A stretch of DNA of 64,000 nucleotides from Luteibacter yeojuensis (GCF_011742875.1 NZ_JAAQTL010000001.1:2232001-2296000), one strand, 5' to 3'; shown: positions 25,443 through 34,624, counted from the first letter of the stretch. Numbers and translations: made by a program. Notes: generated by a model not told the origin, from the sequence alone.

Positions 25443-27209
25443 ATGTTCCGACGACTCACGCTCGCCGCCGCCGTCACGCTGGCGGTCGGCTGCCTGCACG
25501 CCGAGCCGGCCACGCAGCCGGCCTGGATCGCCCGCAGCAACGCGGACGCGCAGCCGCTGCTCGATGTCACCGCCCGCTTCAGTCCCGAATCCGCGACGGA
25601 TATCGGCCTGAAGGGTTATGACGAGAAGACGGTCGACCTCGGTCCCGACGTGGACAAGCGCCAGCGTGCCGCGCTCGTGCGGGTTCGCGATACCGTGACC
25701 AAGCGCCTCGCCGAGGAAAAGGATTCGAACGTGAAGCAGGATCTACAGATCCTGCTCAAGCAGATCGACGGCAGCATCAAGGGCATCGACCTCAACGACA
25801 AGTACCTCCTGCCGTGGTACGACGCGGGGCAGATCGTCTTCAGCGGCGAGTTTTCGCTGCTCAACGCCGAAAGCAAACCCGAGCAGAACAAGGCCGCCCT
25901 GGGCCGCCTGAAATGCTATGTAGGCATGACGCCGGGCTGCACGGCCCTCGTGGAACAGGCAAAGGCCCGCACCACCGAGAAACTCGGCGACACGTCCCTG
26001 CTGGGACCGGTGAAGGCCGATGTCGAGCAGAAGCTCGGCAACACGCAGCGCTACGTCGATGGCATCCGCAAGCTGTTCGCCGAAAAGAAGATCGCCGGCA
26101 CCGACGAGGCCATGGCGAAGCTCGACCGGCAGCTCAAGGATTACAACGCCTGGGTGAAGAAGACCGTACTGCCGCGCGCGCGCACGGATTTCCGCCTGCC
26201 CGAGCCGCTGTATGCATACAACCTCGAGCAGGTCGGCCTCGACATCTCCCCGCGCGAACTCATCGACCGCGCGCAGCTGGAGTTCATGGAAACCACCTAT
26301 GCGATGCAGATGCTCGCGCCCGTCGTCGCCAAGGCCGAGGGGCTGCCCGACGGCGACTACCGCGACGTGCTCAAGGCGCTGAAGAAGAAGCAGCTGGCGA
26401 AGGACAAGGTCGAGCCCGCGTACCATGCCGTGATCGGCAAGATCGAGGATACGATCCGCAAGCAGCGCATCGTGGAACTGCCGAAGCGCGACATGGCGAT
26501 GCGCCTCGCCTCGGAAGCCGAGAACGCGCGCACGCCGGCGCCGCATATGGATCCTCCGCCCTTCATCGGCAACACCGGCCAGCGCGGCACCTTCGTGCTC
26601 ACCACGGGCAACCCGCCGGCCGACGGCGACAAGACCCAGATGTACGACGACTTCACCTTCGAGGCCGCCGCCTGGACCCTCACCGCCCACGAGGGCCGGC
26701 CGGGCCACGAGCTGCAGTTCGCCGCGATGGTGGAACAGGGCGTGTCGCTCACCCGCAGCCTGTTCGCCTTCAACAGCGTGAACGTGGAAGGCTGGGCACT
26801 CTACGCCGAAGCGGAAATGATGCCGTACGAGCCGCCGGCGGGGCAGTTCATCGCCCTGCAGTTCCGGCTGTTGCGCGCCGCGCGCGCCTTCCTCGATCCC
26901 ATGCTGAACCTCGGCATGGTGACGCGCGAACGCGCGCACGAGATCCTGGTGCACGACGTCGGCCTCTCCGAACCGATGGCCCGCCAGGAACTGGACCGTT
27001 ACACCCTGAATTCGCCCGGCCAGGCCACGGCGTACTTCTACGGATACACGCGCATCCTGCAGCTGCGTGCGGAAACGCAGACGCGCCTCGGCGACCGCTT
27101 CGACCGCAAGGCGTTCAACGATTTCCTGATCGCCCAGGGCCTGCTGCCTCCCGACCTGCTGGCTGAGGCGGTGCGCACGCGCTTCATCCCGTCGCAGGAA
27201 AAAAAATAG
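25443..27209 (+). CDS. DUF885 family protein, predicted exported metallopeptidase-like
   Basis: A 588-residue protein with an N-terminal signal (MFRRLTLAAAVTLAVGCLHA). The Cys at residue 17 might be lipidated, but the preceding AVG makes this uncertain. The body matches DUF885, a helical family related to zinc carboxypeptidases. The key motif is HEGRPGHELQ (His416 to His422), followed by NSVNVEGWALYAEAEMMPY with a third potential ligand Glu. The end has DLYTLNSPGQATAYFYG-like sequence and an AFNDFLIAQGLLPPDLL helix. Peptidase activity is inferred from the motif. GGGGAGA lies before the ATG. The gene is followed immediately by a paired palindrome. Confidence 0.85.
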   Translation: MFRRLTLAAAVTLAVGCLHAEPATQPAWIARSNADAQPLLDVTARFSPESATDIGLKGYDEKTVDLGPDVDKRQRAALVRVRDTVTKRLAEEKDSNVKQDLQILLKQIDGSIKGIDLNDKYLLPWYDAGQIVFSGEFSLLNAESKPEQNKAALGRLKCYVGMTPGCTALVEQAKARTTEKLGDTSLLGPVKADVEQKLGNTQRYVDGIRKLFAEKKIAGTDEAMAKLDRQLKDYNAWVKKTVLPRARTDFRLPEPLYAYNLEQVGLDISPRELIDRAQLEFMETTYAMQMLAPVVAKAEGLPDGDYRDVLKALKKKQLAKDKVEPAYHAVIGKIEDTIRKQRIVELPKRDMAMRLASEAENARTPAPHMDPPPFIGNTGQRGTFVLTTGNPPADGDKTQMYDDFTFEAAAWTLTAHEGRPGHELQFAAMVEQGVSLTRSLFAFNSVNVEGWALYAEAEMMPYEPPAGQFIALQFRLLRAARAFLDPMLNLGMVTRERAHEILVHDVGLSEPMARQELDRYTLNSPGQATAYFYGYTRILQLRAETQTRLGDRFDRKAFNDFLIAQGLLPPDLLAEAVRTRFIPSQEKK

Positions 27210-27213
27210 GACA

Positions 27214-27297
27214 TGTAGGAGCCGCTATAGCGGCGAGAAGCGCACGAAGCGATGAAGCGGCGAGGCGGGCTCCCTCGCCGCTATAGCGGCTCCTACA
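27214..27297. repeat. Paired REP-like palindrome, family A
   Basis: Left arm TGTAGGAGCCGCTATAGCGG with GCGAG, right arm CTCGCCGCTATAGCGG with CTCCTACA, and about 38 bases between. It begins 5 bases after the DUF885 stop. Each arm contains the short palindrome GCCGCTATAGCGGC. Confidence 0.9.
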
Positions 27298-27365
27298 CCC
27301 TCGCTCCCTTCGTAGGTTGGTCCAGCCCATTGACCGGGCCATCCCCGTCGTTGTTCCATGGGGAC

Positions 27366-28193
27366 ATGCTCCTCGAACTGCTCGTGCACATCGCCCGTCT
27401 CCCGCCGCAAGGCGCGGGCCTGCGGGCCGCGCTGGCCATGGCCACTCGTCTTGGCGCCCGCCTCGATGCCCTGCACGTCGTGGACCTTCCCGCCGCGGCC
27501 TATACCGTGCCCGAAGCGGTGCCGATGCAACTCGATGCCGTGCGCCAGCGCGCCAGCGATGCCAAGGCCATGGCGGGCGACTGGGCAGCCTTGCTCGCGT
27601 CGCGCCAGCTCGAGGGCAAGTGGCGCGTCGGCAACGGCGACACCGTCTCGCTGCTCGCCCACGCCTCGGCGGGGTACGACCTCATCGTGATGGAACGTTC
27701 GTCGACGATGCGCGGCGACGCGCCGGTAGGGTTCGGCGTCGTGTCGCGTACCGTGTTCGCCTCCAGCCGGGGCGTCCTCGTGGTGCCCGAGGCCGCCCCG
27801 GTGGAAACCCTCGGCGAGCATGTCCTCGTGGCGTGGAGCGGCAGCCGCGAGTCCGCCCTTGCCGTTCGTTCCTCGTTGCCCCTGCTGCGCAAGGCGAACC
27901 GGGTCACCGTCATCGACGGAAGCCGCGACGAGGACGTCGGCACCTGCGCCCTGCCCGATACGGACATCTGCGGCTGGCTGGACTCGCACGGCGTCAAGGC
28001 GGATGTCCGCCGGCTGGACGAGAAGGCCTTCGCCGCACCGGGTCCCGCCCTGCTCGACATAGCGCATGCCGAGGGTGCCGACCTCATCGTCATGGGCGCC
28101 TGGGGCCGCTCGCGCCTTTCCGAAATGGTGCTCGGCGGAACCACCCGGTTCCTCTTCATGCAGTCCGACGTGCCGATGCTCGTCGCGCACTGA
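27366..28193 (+). CDS. Tandem universal stress protein (UspA family)
   Basis: A 275-residue cytosolic protein with two Usp folds. The first half (about 1-140) begins MLLELLVHIARLPPQ and has the strand-helix pattern with GYDLIVMERSS. The second half (about 150-275) ends with the nucleotide-binding signature GAWGRSRLSEMVLGGTTR (around 247-264) and MQSDVPMLVAH. Only the second domain carries the full GxxGx9GS/T pattern, so ATP binding, if any, is probably there. The ATG at 27366 starts the recognisable domain. The reading frame extends into the preceding REP element, which is not coding. Confidence 0.88.
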   Translation: MLLELLVHIARLPPQGAGLRAALAMATRLGARLDALHVVDLPAAAYTVPEAVPMQLDAVRQRASDAKAMAGDWAALLASRQLEGKWRVGNGDTVSLLAHASAGYDLIVMERSSTMRGDAPVGFGVVSRTVFASSRGVLVVPEAAPVETLGEHVLVAWSGSRESALAVRSSLPLLRKANRVTVIDGSRDEDVGTCALPDTDICGWLDSHGVKADVRRLDEKAFAAPGPALLDIAHAEGADLIVMGAWGRSRLSEMVLGGTTRFLFMQSDVPMLVAH

Positions 28194-28336
28194 AAGACGG
28201 CGGCATTGCCGCCTGTTGCAGCGTCCGACCGACTGACCGTAATCTGAAACCGGACCCGAACACGATCCCCGCCGGTCCCCACCCGGCCGTGTTCCCGACC
28301 GCGCATCACCTTCCCCCACGTTGCAGGAGGTGGCTC

Positions 28337-28999
28337 ATGTCGTTCGCTCGTCCGCAGTCCGCCGCCGGAGTCCATCCGGATACCGTCCGAATCGTCGCCA
28401 TGAGCGCGGCGATCGCCCTCAATGCCGCCGCACTCGTCGCCGTGATGCGACCCATGGTCGCCTCGCTGTCGTTTTCGCCGCCTTCGGTCGCGGTCATACG
28501 CCTGATCGATCACCCGGTCGAGCCGACGGTCGTTCCGCCACCGCCTATCGACCTCAAGCCGTTGCCGGTGAAGCCCAGGGCGCGGCCCGTCCAGACCGCG
28601 AAGCCGGTCGAGGCGCCACCTCCGCCGATGGCGCAGGCCGTGCCCACCGACGAAGGCTCCGCTCCGATGACGACGGCGCCTGTCGACATCGCGCCACCTT
28701 CGGTGCCTTCCACGCCCGTGGAAGCCACCCTCGCTTATGTCTCGGCACCGGCGCCGGCCTATCCGAGGGCGGCGGTCGCCGCCCGCATGACGGGCACCGT
28801 GACGCTGCGCGTGCTGGTAGACGTATCGGGCAAACCGCTCGAGGTGGTCGTCGAAAGCAGCAGCGGCCACGCCCTCCTCGACAAGGTCGCGCGCGAGCAG
28901 GTACTGGCCAGGTGGCTTTTTCAACCGGCGACGGCCGGTGGACGGCCCGTGCAGGCCTGGGCGCGCATCCCGGTCACCTTCAACCTGCGGAAAATCTAG
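28337..28999 (+). CDS. tonB: TonB family energy transducer
   Basis: A 220-residue inner-membrane anchored protein. A hydrophobic segment at about 20-45 follows a short cytoplasmic N-terminus. A proline-rich spacer (about 60-130: PPPPIDLKPLPVKPRARP) crosses the periplasm. The C-terminal TonB domain (about 135-220) has APAPAYPRAAVAARMTGTVTLRVLVDVSGKP and ends in FQPATAGGRPVQAWARIPVTF. It transfers proton-motive energy to TonB-dependent receptors such as the Oar-like protein in this window. AGGAGG sits 6 bases before the ATG. No exbB or exbD is adjacent. Confidence 0.9.
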   Translation: MSFARPQSAAGVHPDTVRIVAMSAAIALNAAALVAVMRPMVASLSFSPPSVAVIRLIDHPVEPTVVPPPPIDLKPLPVKPRARPVQTAKPVEAPPPPMAQAVPTDEGSAPMTTAPVDIAPPSVPSTPVEATLAYVSAPAPAYPRAAVAARMTGTVTLRVLVDVSGKPLEVVVESSSGHALLDKVAREQVLARWLFQPATAGGRPVQAWARIPVTFNLRKI

Positions 29000-29016
29000 C
29001 CCGGAGGGAGCGGACC

Positions 29017-29098
29017 TGTGGGAGCCGCGTCAGCGGCGATGGATGCTCGCGGCAAGCTTGCCACTGCCGCGGGATCGCCGGCGTGGCCGGCTCCCACA
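29017..29098. repeat. Paired REP-like palindrome, family B
   Basis: Left arm TGTGGGAGCCGCGTCAGCGG with CGAT, right arm ATCGCCGGCGTGGCCGGCTC with CCACA, and a loop containing GCTCGCGGCAAGCTTGCC. The second element of this family is at 35952, where the loop has the same GCTCGCGGCAAGCT core. It lies between the tonB stop and the converging small membrane protein gene. Confidence 0.85.
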
Positions 29099-29113
29099 GT
29101 GCCCCGCGCACTC

Positions 29114-29398
29114 TCAGCGCGGCATCACCACGACGTCCGGCTTGCGCGTGGCCCGGGCGATGGCCCAGACGATCAGGGCCAGCAGGCCCACCGGCAGCAG
29201 GACGGGCAGCAGCGCCAGCGCGATCACGGGAGCCACGGCCAGCATCGCCACGCCGCCGATCGCGGCGCCCAGGATGGTGGCGACGAGGCTGAACATCCCG
29301 CCGATGATGCCGAAAACCAGCTTCAGCACGGTGCCGACGACGGCGAAAACGAGCCAGAAGCCGACGGCGAGGACGACGAGCGAGGTGAGGAAGAACAT
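29114..29398 (-). CDS. Small hydrophobic membrane protein
   Basis: A 94-residue protein that is almost entirely hydrophobic, with three predicted TM stretches (about 3-30, 33-58 and 60-80). It ends in a short basic and polar tail (ARATRKPDVVVMPR). Glycines are frequent in the middle (GIIGGMFSLVATILGAAIGG). No family is recognised with confidence. Its codon use is like that of its neighbours. The tail-to-tail arrangement with tonB is interrupted by a family B repeat. Confidence 0.7.
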   Translation of the reverse strand: MFFLTSLVVLAVGFWLVFAVVGTVLKLVFGIIGGMFSLVATILGAAIGGVAMLAVAPVIALALLPVLLPVGLLALIVWAIARATRKPDVVVMPR

Positions 29399-29564
29399 GG
29401 CAGGGCTCTCCGTGGTCGGGACGACCGCCCCGGGGGTGGCGGTCGCAGGTTCGATGCCCGGCCACGCGAAAAGGTTTAAGCACGGCGCGAAAGGCCGGAG
29501 TTACGACCCTTTAACGACTCGCGTGGTCCACTCCCCGGCAGTCGATTCCAGCGGACCGCCCTCC

Positions 29565-30143
29565 ATGGGTAAGCGTTCTTCCATCATCAGGACCCTGCGG
29601 GACGTCGCGTTCGACCTGTCGGACGTGGCGGAGCCGGACCTCGCCTCCATGGGGCGGGAGATCGGCGGCATCCTGCATGGCCACAGCGCGGAGCTGGCCT
29701 CCACGCTGGGTCCGCTGCGCGAGCGGCGGCGCGGGTTCGAGCGCTGGATCCTGGCCGAACGGGCACGTCCGCCGGTGAGTGTGCTGGTCCTGGCCTGGCC
29801 GCCGGGCTATGCCACCCCGGTCCACGACCATGGCGGGCTCTGGGGGCTCGAAGCCACCCTTTCCGGCGCGCTCGAGGTCGAGACCTTCGCCAAGGACGAT
29901 GCCCACCCGTCATTGCGCAGCGTCGGCCGCACATGGCTCGGCCCGGGCGATGCCACCTGGTTCGAAGCCACCGACGGCCACGCCCACCGCTGCCGCAATT
30001 TGTCGCGGCATGACACGGCGCTCACGCTTCACGTGTACGGTGGCGATCTGGCACAGTACCTCGCGTATGAGCAGCCCGGTCCTTCGGGACACTGGATCTC
30101 ACGACCGAGGCAATCGATCATCGCGGGACGCCTGACGGCCTGA
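29565..30143 (+). CDS. Cysteine dioxygenase-like cupin protein
   Basis: A 192-residue cytosolic protein with the cysteine dioxygenase cupin fold. The metal site pattern is WPPGYATPVHDHGGLWG (two His, around residues 86 and 88) and a later His in DGHAHRCRNLS (around 140), with ALTLHVYGGDL as the last core strand. Thiol dioxygenases oxidise cysteine or 3-mercaptopropionate to sulfinates with O2 and Fe(II). Substrate choice cannot be read here. The next gene, 46 bases downstream, is an FAD/NAD(P)-binding protein, and the pair is probably co-transcribed. The ribosome-binding site before the ATG at 29565 is weak. Confidence 0.82.
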   Translation: MGKRSSIIRTLRDVAFDLSDVAEPDLASMGREIGGILHGHSAELASTLGPLRERRRGFERWILAERARPPVSVLVLAWPPGYATPVHDHGGLWGLEATLSGALEVETFAKDDAHPSLRSVGRTWLGPGDATWFEATDGHAHRCRNLSRHDTALTLHVYGGDLAQYLAYEQPGPSGHWISRPRQSIIAGRLTA

Positions 30144-30189
30144 CGGTCTCACGGCCCTCCACCCCAACCCACGGGCGAAGGACCAAAGC

Positions 30190-31584
30190 ATGTTTCACAA
30201 GGTCGCCATCATCGGCGGTGGCGCGGCAGCGGCGACGCTGGCAAGCGAGTTGCTGGAGCGGCGCACGCGGCATCCGCTTCATCTGGACTGGTACACCGGC
30301 GGACCGGAACCGGGCCGCGGCATCGCGTACGGTACGCCGTCCCAACGCCACCTCCTCAACGTCCGCGCCGCCTCCATGGGCATGTTCGTCAGCAAGCCGG
30401 GCGGCTTCCTGGAGTACGCGCAGGCCCTGGACCCCTCGGTGAAGGGCTCCGACTTCCTCCCGCGGCGCATGTACGGCGACTTCCTGCAGTCGCGGGTGCA
30501 ACAGGCCCTGAAGAACGCGGGCTCGTTCGGGCACGACGCGAACCTCGTACCGTTCGCCGCGGCATCGATCGTCCCGTCCGACGAAGGTATCGTCATCGGG
30601 TACGGCGACCAGACCTCCCACGCGGATGCCGTGGTGCTGGCGATCGGCTCGCTGCCGCCACGTCCGCTGCCGGGCGTCGAAGACGCCGCCATCGCCAGTG
30701 GGCGCTACATCACCGATCCCTGGCCCTTCCTCGCCTCGGCGGCGCCGGACGACCGCCCCTTGCGGGTCCTCATCATCGGCCTCGGCCTCACCGCGGTCGA
30801 CGTCCTCCTGGAACTGTCCGCCCGCTGGCCGAACGCGCACTTCGATGCGCTGTCGCGCCACGGCAAGCTGCCGGAACCTCATCTCACGGCCGCATCGGCG
30901 CCGCACGACGACGGCGGCGAACTGATCGAATCGATGCGCGACGACCCGAACCTGCGGGTCTGGATGCGCCGCCTTCGCGACGCCGCCGAGACCGCGGAGG
31001 ACTGGCGCACCGTGGTCGACGGCATGAGGCCGCACACGCAATCGCTATGGCGCGACCTGCCGACGACGGAGCGGGCGCGCTTCCTGCGCCACGCCCGCTG
31101 GGCATGGGAGCGGGCGCGGCACCGCATGCCCCCGCAGGTGGCTGCGCAGGTCGCGCAACTCGAGGCCCAGGGCCGCTTCACGCGAGCCCGCGGACGGATG
31201 CGCTCGGTGCATCTCTCGGCGGACGGCGCGCTCGATGTCGTGCACGCCCTGCCGGCCGGCGCCGAGTCCACCGACGCCTATGACGTCGTGATCCAGACGG
31301 TGGGCCTCAACACCGATACGCAGCGCACGGAACACCCACTCGTGCGCCAGCTGGTGATCGACGGCCTCGTGCAGCCCGACCCGCTGGGCCTTGGCTTCGC
31401 CGCGTTGCCTGACGGCCACCTGCTGGACGGAAACGGCAAGCCCCGGCCGAACATGTTCGCCATCGGCAGCCTGTTGCGCGGGGCACTCTGGGAATCGACC
31501 GCGATCCCCGAGATCCGCAAGCAGGCCCAGGGCGTGGCGGACATGCTCCTGGCGGAAGAAAGCCGGCGGGTCGCCGCGAGGTAA
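30190..31584 (+). CDS. FAD/NAD(P)-binding protein
   Basis: A 464-residue protein of the PF13454-like FAD/NAD(P) family. It has an N-terminal dinucleotide fold with VAIIGGGAAAATLASELL (about 5-22), the family segment GIAYGTPSQRHLLNVRAASMGMF (about 46-68), and a second dinucleotide site VLIIGLGLTAVDVLLEL (about 196-212). A C-terminal DVVIQTVGLNTD and PNMFAIGSLLRGALWESTAIPEIRKQA complete it. It is related to flavin N-hydroxylases, but the reaction is unknown. GAAGGA lies upstream of the ATG. It lies directly after the thiol dioxygenase-like gene and before cls, all on one strand, which may hint at sulfur oxidation or redox chemistry. Confidence 0.82.
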   Translation: MFHKVAIIGGGAAAATLASELLERRTRHPLHLDWYTGGPEPGRGIAYGTPSQRHLLNVRAASMGMFVSKPGGFLEYAQALDPSVKGSDFLPRRMYGDFLQSRVQQALKNAGSFGHDANLVPFAAASIVPSDEGIVIGYGDQTSHADAVVLAIGSLPPRPLPGVEDAAIASGRYITDPWPFLASAAPDDRPLRVLIIGLGLTAVDVLLELSARWPNAHFDALSRHGKLPEPHLTAASAPHDDGGELIESMRDDPNLRVWMRRLRDAAETAEDWRTVVDGMRPHTQSLWRDLPTTERARFLRHARWAWERARHRMPPQVAAQVAQLEAQGRFTRARGRMRSVHLSADGALDVVHALPAGAESTDAYDVVIQTVGLNTDTQRTEHPLVRQLVIDGLVQPDPLGLGFAALPDGHLLDGNGKPRPNMFAIGSLLRGALWESTAIPEIRKQAQGVADMLLAEESRRVAAR

Positions 31585-31606
31585 CGTCCATGGAGGCCGG
31601 GCGCGC

Positions 31607-33028
31607 ATGATCGCCAGCCTGGTCGCCATCACGGCGCTGTGCCTCCATGTGGCGGGCGTGTTCGCGGCCACGCATGCCGTGATGCACACGCGCACGGCGC
31701 AAGGCGCCTTCGCCTGGGTGCTGGGTCTCGTCCTGCTTCCCTACGTCACGCTGGTGCCCTACCTGTTCCTGGGTGCCAGCCACTTCGGCGGCTACGTCGA
31801 CCTGCACCGCCAGCGCCAGGCCCGTTTCTTCATGCTCCACGAGGAAGCGCTGCATCGCGGGCGGCTGGGCCTGCTGGCGCATGCCGCGCCCGTGCGGGAC
31901 GCCCGCTACGACGCCGTCGGGAGGATGCTGCAGACGGCCATGCACGGCGGCAACGCCCTGTTCCTCCATGTGGACGGCGAAGCCGCCTTCGCCGCCATGT
32001 TCGCCGCCATCGGGCGCGCCGAACGCTACGTGCTCGTGCAGTTCTTCATCATCCACGACGATGTGCTCGGGCGCCGGCTGCGCGACGCACTGCTCGAACG
32101 CGCGGCGGCGGGCGTGGAGGTATGCCTCCTTTACGACAGCATCGGCAGCCATGCGCTGGACGACGGTTACGTGGACCGGTTGCGTGCCGGCGGCGTGCTC
32201 GTCCGGCGCTTCGCCACGCGGCGCTGGCGCAACCGGTTCCAGCTCAACTTCCGCAACCACCGCAAGGTGCTGGTCGTGGACGGCATACGCGGATTCGTCG
32301 GCGGGCTGAACGCCGGCGACGAATACCTCGGCAAGAAGCCTCCGCTGGCGCCGTGGCGCGACACGCACATGGAAATCGAAGGCCCCGCGGTGGCGGACCT
32401 GCAGCGCGTGTTCGCGGAGGACTGGTACTGGGTGACCGGCCAGCGCCCGCCGTCGTCCCCTCCGCCAGAGCGCTGCGGGCGCGCGGCGACGATGATCGTC
32501 GCCACCGGCCCGGCCGACCGCCAGGAAAGCTGCTCCCTCTTCTTCACCCAGGCGATCCAGGCGGCGACGAAGCGCGTGTGGATCACGACCCCGTATTTCG
32601 TGCCCGACCAGGCCGTCTTCGGCGCCCTGCGGCTGGCGGTGTTCCGTGGCGTGGACGTACGCATCCTCATGCCCTGCCGTCCGGACCACCGTACCGTGTT
32701 CATGGCATCCACGCTCTATGCGCACGAGGCCACCCTGGCCGGCATCCGCATGTTCCGCTACCGGCAGGGCTTCCTGCATCAGAAGGTGATGCTCGTCGAC
32801 GACGACACCGCCGTCGTCGGCAGCATGAACCTCGACAATCGCAGCTTCCGGCTCAATTTCGAGATCGCGGCGCTGAATGTCGACGAGGCTTTCGCCGCCT
32901 CGGTGGAGGCCATGCTCGAGGACGATTTCGCCAACAGCGACGAAGTGAATCCGAACGACTACCGCAGGCTTTCCTACCTCCGCCGCGTGGCGCTCCACGT
33001 CGCCCGCCTCTTCGATCCCATCCTCTGA
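31607..33028 (+). CDS. cls: Cardiolipin synthase (PLD superfamily)
   Basis: A 473-residue inner-membrane enzyme. Two TM helices lie at the N-terminus (about 1-55, with PLDN-like sequence AWVLGLVLLPYVTLVPYLFLG). Two HKD catalytic motifs follow: HRKVLVVDGIRGFVGGLN (about 220-237) and HQKVMLVDDDTAVVGSMN (about 393-410), each followed by the GG or GS and N positions. It condenses two phosphatidylglycerols, or PG with PE in some subfamilies, to cardiolipin. The length fits ClsA-type enzymes. The ATG at 31607 starts the hydrophobic segment. It follows the FAD protein gene by 22 bases. Confidence 0.92.
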   Translation: MIASLVAITALCLHVAGVFAATHAVMHTRTAQGAFAWVLGLVLLPYVTLVPYLFLGASHFGGYVDLHRQRQARFFMLHEEALHRGRLGLLAHAAPVRDARYDAVGRMLQTAMHGGNALFLHVDGEAAFAAMFAAIGRAERYVLVQFFIIHDDVLGRRLRDALLERAAAGVEVCLLYDSIGSHALDDGYVDRLRAGGVLVRRFATRRWRNRFQLNFRNHRKVLVVDGIRGFVGGLNAGDEYLGKKPPLAPWRDTHMEIEGPAVADLQRVFAEDWYWVTGQRPPSSPPPERCGRAATMIVATGPADRQESCSLFFTQAIQAATKRVWITTPYFVPDQAVFGALRLAVFRGVDVRILMPCRPDHRTVFMASTLYAHEATLAGIRMFRYRQGFLHQKVMLVDDDTAVVGSMNLDNRSFRLNFEIAALNVDEAFAASVEAMLEDDFANSDEVNPNDYRRLSYLRRVALHVARLFDPIL

Positions 33029-33041
33029 AAGGATCCCCACG

Positions 33042-33803
33042 ATGCTCCGTGCCCTTGCCGCCCTCACCATCGCCGTTGCCGGCGCCGCGTCCGCCGGCCC
33101 TGCACATTTCGTCGAACGCAGCGTCGACAGCCATGGCAAGACGTATCGCTACCAGGTCTTCGTCCCGGCGAACGTCGCGAAACACCCCGCCACGGTGCTG
33201 TTCCTGCACGGCAGCGGCGAACGCGGCGACGACAACCGGAAGCAGATGACGCAGGGCCTCCCGCCCTGGCTCAAGCAGCACATGGATTTTCCCGCCGTGG
33301 TCGTGATCCCCCAGGCTCCCGACGGCACGGAGTGGACCGATCCCGAGGACGCGGACATGGCCATGGCGGCGCTCGAGAAAAGCGTCGAGGAATTCCACGG
33401 CGACCGCCACCGCGTGTACCTCACCGGCCTGTCGATGGGCGGCTACGGCTCATGGCAGCTGGCGGTGGACCATCCGGATACGTTCGCCGCGGCGGCGATC
33501 ATCTGCGGCGGTGTCACGTCCGACGACGACGACCGCCTGCGGCTCTATGTGCACGGCGTGCCCAAGGGCGAGGACCCTTTCGCCAGGGTCGCGGACAGGA
33601 TCGGCAAGCTGCCCGTCTGGATCTTCCATGGCGGCGACGACAACGTCGTGCCCACCGAGCAGTCCCGCCGGATGAACGCCGCACTCCTCAAGCTCGGCAA
33701 GGAAGTGAAATACACCGAATTCCCCGGGGTGGGCCACGGCTCGTGGGAGAAAGCGTATGCCACGCCCGACCTGTGGGAATGGATGTTCAGCCACAAGCAA
33801 TGA
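33042..33803 (+). CDS. Secreted alpha/beta-hydrolase (phospholipase/carboxylesterase-like)
   Basis: A 253-residue protein with a signal peptide (MLRALAALTIAVAGAASAG). The hydrolase core has ATVLFLHGSGERGDDN (oxyanion region, about 48-63), nucleophile Ser131 in TGLSMGGYGSW, and an acid and His late in the chain (WIFHGGDDNVVP and GVGHGSWEKAY). It resembles the dienelactone hydrolase/phospholipase branch and the esterase part of prolyl oligopeptidase-type proteins. It is probably periplasmic, and substrate is unknown. AAGGA sits 8 bases before the ATG, and it lies 13 bases after the cls stop, so the two may be co-transcribed. Its stop region carries half of a family A palindrome (33803-33815). 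Confidence 0.85.
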   Translation: MLRALAALTIAVAGAASAGPAHFVERSVDSHGKTYRYQVFVPANVAKHPATVLFLHGSGERGDDNRKQMTQGLPPWLKQHMDFPAVVVIPQAPDGTEWTDPEDADMAMAALEKSVEEFHGDRHRVYLTGLSMGGYGSWQLAVDHPDTFAAAAIICGGVTSDDDDRLRLYVHGVPKGEDPFARVADRIGKLPVWIFHGGDDNVVPTEQSRRMNAALLKLGKEVKYTEFPGVGHGSWEKAYATPDLWEWMFSHKQ

Positions 33804-33820
33804 AGCGGCTCCTACGACCC

Positions 33821-34243
33821 TCAGGGCTGGCGTAGGCTCGCGAACAATTTCTTGAGGCCACCAGAGAACATCGCCCAGCCGATGCAAACGCCCAGCAGTG
33901 CTCCCACAAACTCGAAGAACACCCGCAGGCCGATCGCGTCGGGATCATGCACGGCCGCAAGTTTCAGCTTCAGCAGGGTCAGCGACTGCAAGGGCGCCAT
34001 GTTGAAGTAGAAGAGGTCCCACAGGTCCTGGCCGGCCGAGAGCACCACGGCGAAGGCGTAGGCGACCGCTAGCTCCTTCCCGTGGCTCCAGCCGCTCCCT
34101 CTGGCGAAGGCACGCAGCAGGCCGTAGACCACGATGCCCACGACCAGGGCGATGCCGCCCGTCTCCAGGGCGCCCACGATGCCGTAGCCCATCCAGCTGC
34201 GATCGTATGGCATGAGAAAACTCGTAAGGGACCGGACGCGCAT
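33821..34243 (-). CDS. Hypothetical membrane protein
   Basis: A 140-residue protein with three TM segments: GYGIVGALETGGIALVVGIV (around 19-40), AVAYAFAVVLSAGQDLWDLF (around 63-82) and FFEFVGALLGVCIGWAMF (around 108-125). A polar LTLLKLKLAAVHDPD loop separates the last two. I recognise no family. The ATG at 34243 has GAAGG 4 bases upstream. A downstream ATG at 34213 would give a shorter protein but has no visible ribosome-binding site. It converges on the esterase gene. Confidence 0.65.
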   Translation of the reverse strand: MRVRSLTSFLMPYDRSWMGYGIVGALETGGIALVVGIVVYGLLRAFARGSGWSHGKELAVAYAFAVVLSAGQDLWDLFYFNMAPLQSLTLLKLKLAAVHDPDAIGLRVFFEFVGALLGVCIGWAMFSGGLKKLFASLRQP

Positions 34244-34624
34244 TATGCCTTCGTGACGGCCACTCCGGGAGCCCGACGCCAACGCGGCCCTCTCCGTTTG
34301 CCGAATCCGCCAGTGGACGCGCCGCGACAAGCGCTTTCAATCAACGCCGGTACAAGTTAGGCAAAGTCGTCGTGTTCTTCACGCACGATGAACACATGCG
34401 CGCGTTGACCCAAGAGTTTTCTCATGCGACGCGAAGTCACTACACCGCCACGACTGAACACCGATGAAAGCAGTATCGGCAGATGTGCGGTGCGTCCTTC
34501 ATTAGTACGACAACATCACTATGATGCTTCGGTTGCGTGCATGGAATTATGTGCTGCATCGCAACCGGGATAATCAAAAACAAATTACCAAAAAACATAA
34601 TCAGTGTCTTCAGGGAGAAGATTC
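34244..34624. other. Intergenic control region of the OprB-type porin gene
   Basis: A 381-base region becoming A/T rich toward the porin start. I see two inverted repeats that could bind regulators. One is GTGTTC, 12 bases, GAACAC (34372-34395). The other is CGGTTGCG (34530-34537) with CGCAACCG (34560-34567), whose inner flanks add TGCA on each side. GGGAGAAG lies just before the porin ATG. No gene-like open frame is apparent. Confidence 0.5.

Noticed and set aside
27214..27297. Family A/B palindromes as ordinary transcription terminators
   Set aside because: They lack a T-run and occur as conserved paired arms with variable loops, which fits mobile REP elements better. Incidental stem formation in mRNA is still possible.
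31307..33139. A reverse-strand frame of over 600 codons opposite cls and the FAD gene
   Set aside because: It has the composition of a shadow frame. The forward genes have both HKD motifs and dinucleotide folds.
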